Part shown: positions 8,387-20,300 of the stretch, piece after piece
How positions within the stretch are numbered: the stretch's first letter is position 1
Layout of the letters: every line of letters starts with the position of its first letter
Assembly (NCBI GenBank): GCA_009746045.1
Contig: RPFO01000059.1
Span: forward strand, 2,423,068 to 2,455,567
Length of the DNA: 32,500 nt
Direction: 5' to 3'
Origin: Mesostigma viride
Taxonomy: Eukaryota; Streptophyta; Mesostigmatophyceae; Mesostigmatales; Mesostigmataceae
Made by a program: the position numbers and the translations under genes
Notes under the pieces: model-generated
Database searches by the model: none
What the model was told of the DNA's origin: nothing
The model's input: only the letters and a program-made list of their open reading frames with translations

Positions 8387-11300
8387 GGCCAGCCATGTTG
8401 CAACCGCTGCAGAGCCGACAAGCCTTGGACACACGCACGTCCACGTCCCGTGATACCCCGCGCGGTCCCAGCGGCCAGGCATGCACGACACCATCACGGT
8501 TCTGCACGCTGCCACAACAACACACATGGCCCAGCCGCTCATGCCAGAACATCCGGCACGGCCAGCACGATAGCCGGTGTGCAACCACGCGTGCCCATGA
8601 AGAAAAATGCCATAACAGCTACCCTGTGTGCGGCGTGTGCGTGTGCATGCACTTACATGATGGCCAGTGCGTGCACTCACCCGGTGGCGTGTACATTGTG
8701 GTCAATCCACTGACTTGGCGGCCTGGTTGGGGCACTTAGTTCATGGCGTGTGCGTGCACTCACTTGGCCGCGTGGTCGGGGCACTGCTCGCACAGCACGC
8801 CCAGGCAGAAGGCAGCGTTGCGGCGGTTGGAGGACTCGGGCTGACTCAGCTCCTTCATCGCCAGCGGGAAGATGGCCTGCAATGAGGGGGAGGGGGCAGG
8901 CCAGGCAGCGGCCACACAAAGAAAACGACCACAACACACCCAGTACGAAGACACATGAGTGAGCGGAGGGACCGACCAATAACAAGGGATTCCCTCTACG
9001 CATATGGGAAGTCACAAGCGGCCACCACGTCAGATAGTACTTGTCTTAAGTGGTAACCAATGACACCCTGCATCATCCATTGGACCAGGCGACTGGATAA
9101 TACAGCAAAAACTGGGATGCACTTCCTTTGGGTCCAGCAGCATAGATGGTGCATGCACTATGACAGGAGCAGGGAGCAAAGTTAAGAAGCGCAGCAAAAC
9201 GTGTGCATGCCCACGGTAACTTCCCAACGATTCACATTGGATGCCCACGCCACACGGGCAAACCATTGGTTAGACTTGACCACATCAACATCTCAAGCAG
9301 CTCCTCCACGCATTTGCTTACATCTGCAAACGGTGCCACGCTGGGGCCCATCGCGCGCACCACCTCGGCGAAGCAGGCGACCACCATGGTGCGGTCGGCC
9401 GATGTGCGCGACGGTTTCTGCGGGCGCCAGCATTACACGTACGCACAGCACGCACACACATGCCCATGCACACAGAGCCCCCGGCGTCCGTGTCAGCACA
9501 CCCGCAAGGTGACCACGGCAACAGCACGGCAAGCAAGCCACAACGGTGACTCCACGCTGCCACTGCATCTGTGTTCAGAACACATGGCCGGGGGGTGGGG
9601 GTGGGGGGGCAGGAGGGAGGGGAATGGCCCACAAGGAAGGAGGTAGGGGAATAGCGCAGCGCTTGGCAGGCAGAGGGCAGAACAGAGACCACGCGAGACG
9701 AACATGCAGGCCACGTGGCATGGGCAGCGATCAGGGTACCAGCCAGCCCAGGGAACCTGCCGGAGGAAATGGCGAAATGATGGGGGCGGTCATGACAAGT
9801 GCACGTGCTGCGCTGCCAAATGATGCGCCCAGCCAGCAGGCGGCCATTCCATGGAAAGATCCACGCAGCTGGCCATCACCCAGTAGGGTTGATGGGCAAG
9901 GCCATCACCTAGTAAGGTTGATGGGCAAGGCCATCACCTAGTAAGGTTGATGGGCAAGGCCATCACCTAGTAAGGTTGATGGGCAAGGCCATCACCCAGT
10001 TGGGTTGATGGGCAAGGCCATCACCTAGTAGGGTTGATGGGCAAAGCCATCACCCAGTAGGGTTGATGGGCAAGGCCATCACCCAGTAGGGTTGATGGGC
10101 AAGGCCACCACCCAGTAGGGTTGATGGGCAAGGCCATCACCTAGTAAGGTTGATGGGCAAGGCCATCGCCCAGTTGGGTTGATGGGCAAGGCCATCACCC
10201 AGTAGGGTTGATGGGCAAGGCCATCCCCCAGTAGGGTTGATGGGCAAGGCCACCACCCAGTAGGGTTGATGGGCAAGGCCATCACCCAGTTGGGTTGATG
10301 GGCAAGGCCATCACCCAGTTGGGTTGATGGGCGAGGCCATGCCCAGTTGGGTTGATGGGCAAGGCCATCACCCAGTAGGGTTGATGGGCAAGGCCATCAC
10401 CCAGTTGGGTTGATGGGCAAGGCCACCACCCAGTTGGGTTGATGGGCAAGGCCATCACCCAGTAGTGTTGATGGGCAAGGCCACCACCCAGTTGGGTTGA
10501 TGGGCAAGGCCCTCACCTAGTAGGGTTGATGGGCAAGGCCATCACCCAGTTGGGTTGATGGGCAAAGCCATCACCCAGTAGGGTTGATGGGCAAGGCCAT
10601 CACCCAGTAGGGTTGATGGGCAAGGCCATCGCCAAGTAGGGTTGATGGGCAAGGCCATCACCCAGTTGGGTTGATGGGCAAGGCCACCCCCCAGTAGGGT
10701 TGATGGGCAAGGCCACCACCCAGTAGGGTTGATGTGCAAGGCCACCACCCAGTTGGGTTGATGAGCAAGGCCATCACCTAGTTGGGTTGATGGGCAAGGC
10801 CACCACCCAGTTGGGTTGATGGGCAAGGCCATCACCCAGTAGGGTTGATGGGCAAGGCCATCACCCAGTAGGGTTGATGGGCAAGGCCATCACCCAGTAG
10901 GGTTGATGGGCAAGGCCATCACCCAGTAGGGTTGATGGGCAAGGCCATCACCCAGTAGGGTTGATGGGCAAGGCCACCACCCAGTAGCGTTGATGGGCAA
11001 GGCCATCACCTAGTAGGGTTGATGGGCAAGGCCATCGCCCAGTAGGGTTGATGGGCAAGGCCATCACCTAGTAGGGTTGATGGGCAAGGCCATCACCCAG
11101 TAGGGTTGATGGGCAAGGCCATCACCCAGTTGGGTTGATGGGCAAGGCCATCACCTAGTAGGGTTGATGGGCAAGGCCATCACCCAGTAGGGTTGATGGG
11201 CAAGGCCATCACCTAGAAGGGTTGATGGGCAAGGCCATCGCCCAGTTGGGTTGATGGGCAAGGCCACCACCCAGTTGGGTGGATGGGCAAGGCCATCACC

Positions 11301-14300
11301 TAGTAGGGTTGATGGGCAAGGCCATCACCTAGTAGGGTTGATGAGCAAGGCCATCACATTGTAGGGTTGATGGGCAAGGCCATCACCCAGTTGGGTTGAT
11401 GGGCAAGGCCACCACCCAGTTGGGTTGATGGGCAAGGCCACCACCCAGTAGGGTTGATGTGCAAGGCCACCACCCAGTTGGGTTGATGAGCAAGGCCATC
11501 ACCTAGTAAGGTTGATGGGCAAGGCCACCACCCAGTTGGGTTGATGGGCAAGGCCATCACCCAGTAGGGTTGATGGGCAAGGCCATCACCCAGTAGGGTT
11601 GATGGGCAAGGCCATCACCCAGTAGGGTTGATGGGCAAGGCCATCACCCAGTTGGGTTGATGGGCAAGGCCACCACCCAGTAGCGTTGATGGGCAAGGCC
11701 ATCACCTAGTAGGGTTGATGGGCAAGGCCATCACCCAGTTGGGTTGATGGGCAAGGCCATCACCCAGTAGGGTTGATGGGCAAGGCCATCCCCCAGTAGG
11801 GTTGATGGGCAAGGCCACCACCCAGTAGGGTTGATGGGCAAGGCCATCGCCCAGTTTGGTTGATGGGCAAGGCCATCACCCAGTAGGGTGGATGGGCAAG
11901 GCCACCACCCAGTAGGGTTGATGGGCAAGGCCATCACCCAGTAGCGTTGATGGGCAAGGCCACCACCCAGTTGGGTTGACGGGCAAGGCCCTCACCTAGT
12001 TGGGTTGATGGGCAAGGCCATCACCCAGTAAGGTTGATGGGCAAGGCCATCACCCAGTAGGGTTGATGGGCAAGGCCATCACCCAGTAGGGTTGATGGGC
12101 AAGGCCATCACCCAGTAGGGTTGATGGGCAAGGCCATCACCTAGTTGGGTTGATGGGCAAGGCCATCACCCAGTAGGGTTGATGGGCAAGGCCATCGCCC
12201 AGTTGGGTTGATGGGCAAGGCCACCACCCAGTAGGGTTGATGGGCAAGGCCATCACCTAGTAAGGTTGATGGGCAAGGCCATCGCCCAGTTGGGTTGATG
12301 GGCAAGGCCATCACCCAGTTGGGTTGATGGGCAAGGCCATCACCCAGTAGGGTTGATGGGAAAGGCCATCGCCCAGTTGGGTTGATGGGCAAGGCCACCA
12401 CCCAGTAGGGTTGATGGGCAAGGCCATCACCTAGTAAGGTTGATGGGCAAGGCCATCGCCCAGTTGGGTTGATGGGCAAGGCCATCACCCAGTTGGGTTG
12501 ATGGGCAAGGCCATCACCCAGTAGGGTTGATGGGAAAGGCCATCACCCAGTAGGGTTGATGGGCAAGGCCACCACCCAGTAGGGTTGATGGGCAAGGCCA
12601 TCGCCCAGTAGGGTTGATGGGCAAGGCCACCACCTAGTTGGGTTGATGGGCAAGGCCATCGCCCAGTTGGGTTGATGGGCAAGGCCATCACCTAGTAGGG
12701 TTGATGGGCAAGGCCACCACCCAGTAGGGTTGATGGGCAAGGCCATCACCCAGTTGGGTTGATGGGAAAGGCCATCACCCAGTAGGGTTGATGGGAAAGG
12801 CCATCACCCAGTAGGGTTGATGGGCAAGGCCACCACCCAGTAGGGTTGATGGGCAAGGCCATCGCCCAGTAGGGTTGATGGGCAAGGCCACCACCCAGTT
12901 GGGTTGATGTGCAAGGCCATCACCTAGTAAGGTTGATGGGCAAGGCCATCACCCAGTAGTGTTGATGGGCAAGGCCATCACCTAGTAGGGTTGATGGGCA
13001 AGGCCATCGCCCAGTAGGGTTGATGGGCAAGGCCACCACCTAGTTGGGTTGATGGGCAAGGCCATCGCCCAGTAGGGTTGATGGGCAAGGCCACCACCTA
13101 GTAGGGTTGATGGGCAAGGCCACCACCTAGTAGGGTTGATGGGCAAGGCCATCGCCCAGTTGGGTTGATGGGCAAGGCCATCACCTAGTAGGGTTGATGT
13201 GCAAGGCCATCACCTAGTAAGGTTGATGGGCAACAGGATGCGTGTGGCAGCCACCCACACAACCGCAGGTATTCACAACCGCAGGTCCCAGGCCCTCCTA
13301 CCGCGTCTTGCCTATTGCCTATCGCTGCCGTGCCGCGTATTGCCTATTGCCTATTGCCTATTGCCTATTGCCTATTGCTTCCGAACCGTGTATTGCCTAT
13401 TGCCTATTGCTTCCGTACCGCGCATTGCCTATGGCTGTCGTACCGCGTATCGCATGAGGTTGTTGAAGTGGTGCTGCAGCAGCGGCACAAACTGCTCCTT
13501 GAGCACGGTGGCCATCGACGGCAGCAGCTCGCACGCAGCGTCCATGAGCACTGCGTCGTGGTCCGCGTCCTCCCCCTCCTCGTCCTCGCTGTCAGACTCA
13601 GCTTCCTGGCACAGAGCCTTCTCCGTCAGGATCGACTCCAAACTCTCCGACACACCCTTGAGGTCTGCGGGAGGGGTTATAGAGACAACCGGTTAGGGGT
13701 CGTGGGAAAGGGCAAAGGGGAGGGGGTAAGCCATCTGTGGGGAGTGCGAGGGGGGACTCTCAGAAGAGACCCGCACGTAACGAAGCCGTGCATGCAACAG
13801 GCATAACAGCAAAACTCATACCACCAAACACCCCACCATGCCCAGATGCCTGGTTGTGCTTGCAACATCATGCATGACACCAGCAAAATCACCGTTATGG
13901 TAACGTCTATGCGGTTATGGTAACAACGCGAAACTGATCTCCCCTCCAGCTGCCACATTCCACAAGGCAGAACAGACGTCGAAGCTGCAAGCAGAGCATG
14001 TGGGAGGGAGCACATGGCGTCGCACCTGTCCACCGGCACACTGGTCGATTCGCACCAGGCACCTCCCATGGCTACATGGCATCTCCCGTGCTAGCACACC
14101 CGCCATGCCATGCATGGTGCTACTGACGCTCGCGCTCCCACCCTCACACGCGCGCCGGGGGCCACCCCCACCCCACGAGCAGCAAGCATGGCAGTTTGCC
14201 GGTGCATGTGCATGGGCTGTACCACAGGCCATATCACACAAGGCAGGTCACCCAAGCCAAGCACCAGATGCCTGCTTGACACTGAACCAGTCATCCATAC

Positions 14301-17300
14301 CGCCCCACTCACATGGCTCAATGGCGGCGGGTGTACCCAGCAGCTTCATGACCTCCCCCGCAGAGATGCACGCCTGCGCCACCACCTCCTTGTCGTCATC
14401 GTCTACCATGGCCTTGACAAATGTCTCCATCGCAATGTCTGGCAGGGGCGGCCAGGGCTCCGCGCCACCCAGAGTCTCCAAAAGGGAAAGGATGAGCATG
14501 GGGCCGGGCATTATGGGCTCCGCAGGAGGTTCGCGGATCTCTTAGATGGTACGCGCCGCAAACGAGTCATTTATAACACCAAGACGACAAGGGGCAGCAA
14601 GCGGGCAGCCAGCCAGCCAGCCCAGCCGTACGGAAGCCTAGCAGCCAAAAAGTGCTCCACGGCCCCAACTTTTCCAGCAAACCCAAGGTGGGACTGTGTT
14701 GACATATGGAGATGAAGATAGAGATAGAGATAACGACAGATAAAGAGGCGAAGCTACAAATACAAACAGGGAAAGAGATAGGGGGGAGATTCGCGAAAGC
14801 AAAGTGCACTAAAACAAAACGGAGCCATCGCATTACAGCGCATCTTTTGCACCCTATACGGCAGGACCCGCCCCAGTGTGAGACACTCCTGGCTGACAGG
14901 AGCCGGCCATCCCTGACCCCTATTGCCTGCGCACAAAGGGAACGTGGGCGTGCCTACCGCGTGGGCCATGCTGTTGCCAAGTTCCCACCTGATATGGGTC
15001 ATGCGTGCGTTTACCTGCTACATGTTTTACTTCGGGGCGCAGAGGCATCTGCAGAGGCGACACGCAGCGGGAGCACCCAGAGCAAGGAGGTACCGAGGCA
15101 GGGCCAGGCACCATAGGAGACATGTGAGGCTTGGCCAAGCGGAGGCGAACCAACCACTGCAGGACACATGTGTGGCATGGGGCCCAAAAATACACACGCG
15201 GCTGGCATGCTGCTCCCATGTGGGGAGCTATCCCACAAGTCAACATATACCAACCAGGCATGTGCATAGAAAGCAGGTCATAGCATGGCAAAGCATCCCC
15301 AAAGACTGTGGGTCGGGGCAGCTGACGTGTGCGCAAAGCACACCTTGAAACGGTTGACATGCCCACACCCCCCGGGGCCTACCTGCAGCCCCCCGCTTGG
15401 GTACGCCTCCATCACGGCGATCACCACGCCTGCGGGTACAGACAGCCGGGGGGAACGACGGCAAAGAGAGAGGGTGGGGATGGGGCGCAGCAACCGGGGG
15501 AGGCGCAAGCATTAGTCCATGTCCCCTGTGCGTGCGATGTCCCTATCCCAACACGGAAGCAAGCATGAGCGCAACACATCATCTGCCATCATCTGCCATC
15601 ACCTGCCATCATCCACCATCCAGCGCGTGAGCTGTTCACAGCCACGACCAAGCCCACCACATGGGTTCCAGTCCACACACAGTGGTAGGCCTCCATCGCC
15701 TGTTGCCGCATGCCTCACTCCTCACTCACAGTGGTAGGCCTCCATCGTCTGTTGCCGCACGTCCTCATGGAAGTAGTCCACGTTCCGCTTGAGGATCGCC
15801 AGCATCTCCTCCATGTACGGCATGAACGCCGCCTTGCAGTGACGCGCGTACGAACCCAGCGCCTGCAAGCACAATCGACACAAGAACAGGAGGCAGGGCC
15901 GCAGCATAATGGGGCAGAAACAAGCGGTGGCGGCGAGCAACCGAGGTACGCGACGTAAAACAGCTGCGCAGTCACCCCCATGCACATGGGCATGGCAGGG
16001 CACATCAAAAGCAGTGCCATGCGCCATGCGCCACATGGCGTGCAGCAGAGGGTTCCAGGAGGAATGACCATTCAACCCAGCCTCGGAAACGAAAGGGCAC
16101 ATCAAAAGCAGTGCCATGCGCCATGCGCCACATGGCGTGCAGCAGAGGGTTCCAGGAGGAATGACCATTCAACCCAGCCTCGGAAGTGAAAGGGCACATC
16201 AAAAGCAGTGCCATGCGCCATGCGCCACATGGCGTGCAGCAGAGGGTTCCAGGAGGAATGACCATTCAACCCAGCCTCGGAAGTGAAAGGGCACATCAAA
16301 AGCAGTGCCATGCGCCATGCGCCATGCGGCACATGGCGTGCAGCAGAGGGTTCCAGGAGGAATGACCATTCAACCCAGCCTCGGAAGTGAAAGGGCACAT
16401 CAAAAGCAGTGCCATGCGCCATGCGCCATGCGCCACATGGCGTGCAGCAGAGGGTTCCAGGAGGAATGACCATTCAACCCAGCCTCGGAAGTGAAAGGGC
16501 ACATCAAAAGCAGTGCCATGCGCCATGCGCCATGCGCCACATGGCGTGCAGCAGAGGGTTCCAGGAGGAATGACCATTCAACCCAGCCTCGGAAGTGAAA
16601 GTATTCGGCACCTTACAAGTTATGTGACATCTGCACTCTTTGTAGCACCGTGCCAGTGAGCGTTCCTGAGTGCCATCCGGGTACCGGCCATGTTGCGCCC
16701 GTGACGCGTACGCAGTCTCAAAGGAGATGACCCCCATCGCCAGCAGTTAGGATTCGCGAACACCCGCTTCTGCCTGTTCGCCACAAGCTCCCCAGACATA
16801 ACAACCGCGAACCCTTCCCTACGTGCAGCGAACACGACCCAGCCCGCCCTTGCCTACCCTTCTCTCGTGCCTACCCTGCTCTCGTGCCTACCCTGCTCTC
16901 GTGCCTACCCTTCTCTCCTGCCTACCCTTCTCTCGTGCCTACCCTTCTTTCGTGCCTACCCTTCTCTCGTGCCTACCCTTCTCTCGTGCCTACCCTTCTC
17001 GTGCCTACCCTTCTCTCGTGCCTACTCTTCTCTCGTGCCTACCCTTCTCTCGTGCCTACCCTTCTCTCGTGTCTACCCTTCTCTTGTGCCGGGCCCAGCA
17101 GCTCACACACGGTCCTCATCCATCCCCCCTTGGCTTGGTCCCTTCCCCCCCCCACCTGTAGTGCGGCCGACTTCTCGTCCAGCACGCCCGTGCGTATGCT
17201 CAAGCTGGTGCCCTCAAGCCCCTCCTCGTCCTCATCCGACGACACCGCGCCGCCCATCGCGTGCGTGCCGCCCGTGCCGTCGCCCTCGGCATTGTCGTTT

Positions 17301-20300
17301 CGGAAGCTGAACACCTCGCCATCATTGATGTTGCACGAGGCAAACGCGTGCTTGACCGCCACGGGCAGGTACTGCAAGGGGGGCAGGGGGCACGTGGCAC
17401 ACCCGAGGCCGGGGTACATCGCAGCGCGCAGATTTATGAGACATCCACAAGGACAGATACCCGCCAGAAGGCGCTCCAAACCCACTCCCCGCTACAAGCG
17501 AAAACCATACATATCTCGCTACACAAACGAAAGTTAAATATAACCCAGCCATTAAAATCATCCTGCCACGTGTGAGCTCCACAGCCATTCTGCGACCCTC
17601 CACGCGTTCCTGCTTACAGCCCAGTGCTCAGAAAGAGGGAACCTTCACTTCTCTTATACCATCAATGTCTTCATCTGAAACTACATGCGCCACATTCGAT
17701 ACCCAATCTGGCCAATCACGATGCAGGTTGTTTGTCACCCTAATGTTCTTGGGGCGTGCAGCACATGACCAGCATCCTGCAAACCATGACATTGTGCATT
17801 ACAGTGCATAACATGACCAGCATCCAGACAGCTCCACAAACCACCGCATCGGGGCAACTCCGCGGTCCCCTGCCGCCAACAACAGCACCTTCCCCCGGTA
17901 GGCATCCGCACCCCGGCCGGCCCCTGCCTCATACTCACCTCGGCAAACTCGGCGCCCAGGCACTCGGCCACGTTGGCAAAGAAGCTGTGCGTATACTCCC
18001 TCAGCTCGGTGTAGTCGAGGTTGAAACCTGCCAGCGCCGCGTCCACAAACCCGCGCAGGTGCGGCCGCATGATGTCAGCGCCCACCGCGACCGCGATGAG
18101 GGAGACGCACTCGGTCGCGTGCGCGCGCACCTGCAGCTCCTCATCGGCAGTGCGCGACAAAAAGGGGGTGATCGCACGCAGGCAGGGCTCCGCGTAGGGG
18201 AGGAAATCCTTGCCCGCGGCGGACGCCGCCGAGCCGATCGCGGTGAGGGCAATGCACTGGCACACGCCACCAGGGGGGGGGGGGGGGGACACCAATACGC
18301 ACCGCATTGGGGGGGAGGGGACACGATTGCGCAGATAGGGCCAGTAGAGGGCAACAGGGGAAGAATAAGATTATGGATCAGCTCCATCTGCTTGCAGATC
18401 GGCAAGACCAAAAAGACCAAAGGGGCAAGAGACCAAACGGGCCATGGCACGCCCATGCAGGTTGCCCCGAGCCACCGCGGTTGCTTCTCCCAACACAATG
18501 TGTCCCTGCACAACCTTCTCCTCACGCGCGCCTCACCTGCACGCCCTTTCTCTTGTTCCCATCACGCCTACCCCGTGTACCTGCACGCCCTTTCTCTTGT
18601 TCCCATCACGCCTACCCCGTGTACCTGCACGCCCTTTCTCTTGTTCCCATCACGCCTACCCCGTGTACCTGCACGCCCTTTCTCTTGTTCCCATCACGCC
18701 TACCCCGTGTACCTGCACGCCCTTTCTCTTGTTCCCATCACGCCTACCCCGTGTACCTGCACGCCCTTTCTCTTGTTCCCATCACGCCTACCCCGTGTAC
18801 CTGCACGCCCTTTCTCTTGTTCCCATCACGCCTACCCCGTGTACCTGCACGCCCTTTCTCTTGTTCCCATCACGCCTACCCCGTGTACCTGCATGCCCTT
18901 TCTCTTGTTCCAATCACGCCTACCCCGTGTACCTGCACGCCCTTTCTCTTGTTCCCATCACGCCTACCCCGTGGTTCTACCTGCACGCCCTTCGAGCACG
19001 CGCCTCACCTGCACATCCTTCTTCTGTCCGGGCACGCAGAGCAGCTCCAGCAGCCGCGAGGAGAAGGGCGCGAGGAAGGGGCTGATCACGTCCGCATCCA
19101 GGTGGTCGCAGAACGAGTCCAGCGCGTAGATCGCCTTCTCCTGATTAAGAGAGGGGGGGTGAGGGGGGGGGGATGGGGTGTATGTGTGTGAGGGGGGCGA
19201 GATCGCAAACCAGCCAGCCATGGAAACAGGCACCAACCAACATTCAGGGCACAGGCATTTGCTTGTGCACACGAGCACTGTTAGTGAGGCGGGATTGATG
19301 GACGATGGGGTGGAGGCGAGGGAGAGCAGAAGATTGGGGGGGGGGGGGGGGGGGAAGGGAGGGCACATGAGGGAGCAAAGAATGCAGAGTATGCAACAGG
19401 AGATGGAAGGTTAATGGAACAGGGTTGGCAGACAGCAAGGGATCACATGAGGCCAGCATCAAGCATGGGCGGACCATGGGCCGTACAGAGATCATGTGGA
19501 CGGTAGATACTCCTCCGGATCACCACAAGCAGCCCCCCCCCACCCACCACCACCCACCACCACCCCCCCACCACCACCCCCACCCACCCACCCACCCACC
19601 CACCCACCCACCCACCCACCCACCCACCCACCCACCCACCCACCCACCCACCCACCCACCCACCCACCCACCCCCACCCACCCACCCACCCACCCACCCA
19701 CCCACCCACCCACCCACCCACCCACCCACCCACCCACCCACCCACCTACCCACCCACCCACCCACCCACCTGCACAAAAGGCTCCGGGTCCTGCAGTGCG
19801 TGGAAGATGGCGGAGAGGCACTCCTGGTAGTACTCGAGCACCTCAGGCTGCAAGTGCTCCGCAAACTCCCCGATGGCGAAGCAGGCCGCCGCCTTCACCT
19901 CCTGCGCGCGCATACACACGCACACGCACAGACAGACAAGTGCACGGGGATGGTTCGCAGACTCATTGGCGCGTTTGAGACAGCATGGGGAGGAGGGTGC
20001 AGGGCGCACGGCGTAAGGCGTGCGCCAATCTGCACAAAGGAGTCAGGGGGCACGGTGCCAGGGGCGCTGAGCACCAGGGGGTTGGGGGAGGGACCTGAAG
20101 CTGCTCATGCAGCAGACATTAAGCCACAGATTGGGACGGAACACCATACCTGCAGAAGTGGCCGATGTGATGAGACATCCACCAGAACTCGATGCATGCC
20201 ACGCCTGACCTCGGAAACACAAGGTAGCAGTCAGACTAAGCCATGCTATAACCTGCCAAGATCTCCCACTACAACCGCCCCCGCTGCCCCCAACCCAACC

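Noticed and set aside
10079-12749. Small minus-strand proteins with MALPINPTG repeats
   Set aside because: Short frames inside the 29-bp satellite, broken at many variants and located in an intron.
9871-13234. A CRISPR array (29-bp direct repeat)
   Set aside because: The units are contiguous with no unique spacers, there are no cas genes, and the array lies in a eukaryotic intron.
9871-13234. Telomere or centromere satellite
   Set aside because: The array is inside an intact gene between two well-supported exons; the unit is not telomere-like.
18307-19191. Plus-strand proteins of 290-450 residues over the 44-bp array
   Set aside because: They cross confirmed importin exons on the opposite strand and repeat the array unit; no domain is seen.
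19443-19978. His/Pro- or Gly/Val/Trp-rich repeat proteins
   Set aside because: Translations of the CCCA microsatellite at the intron 7 donor.
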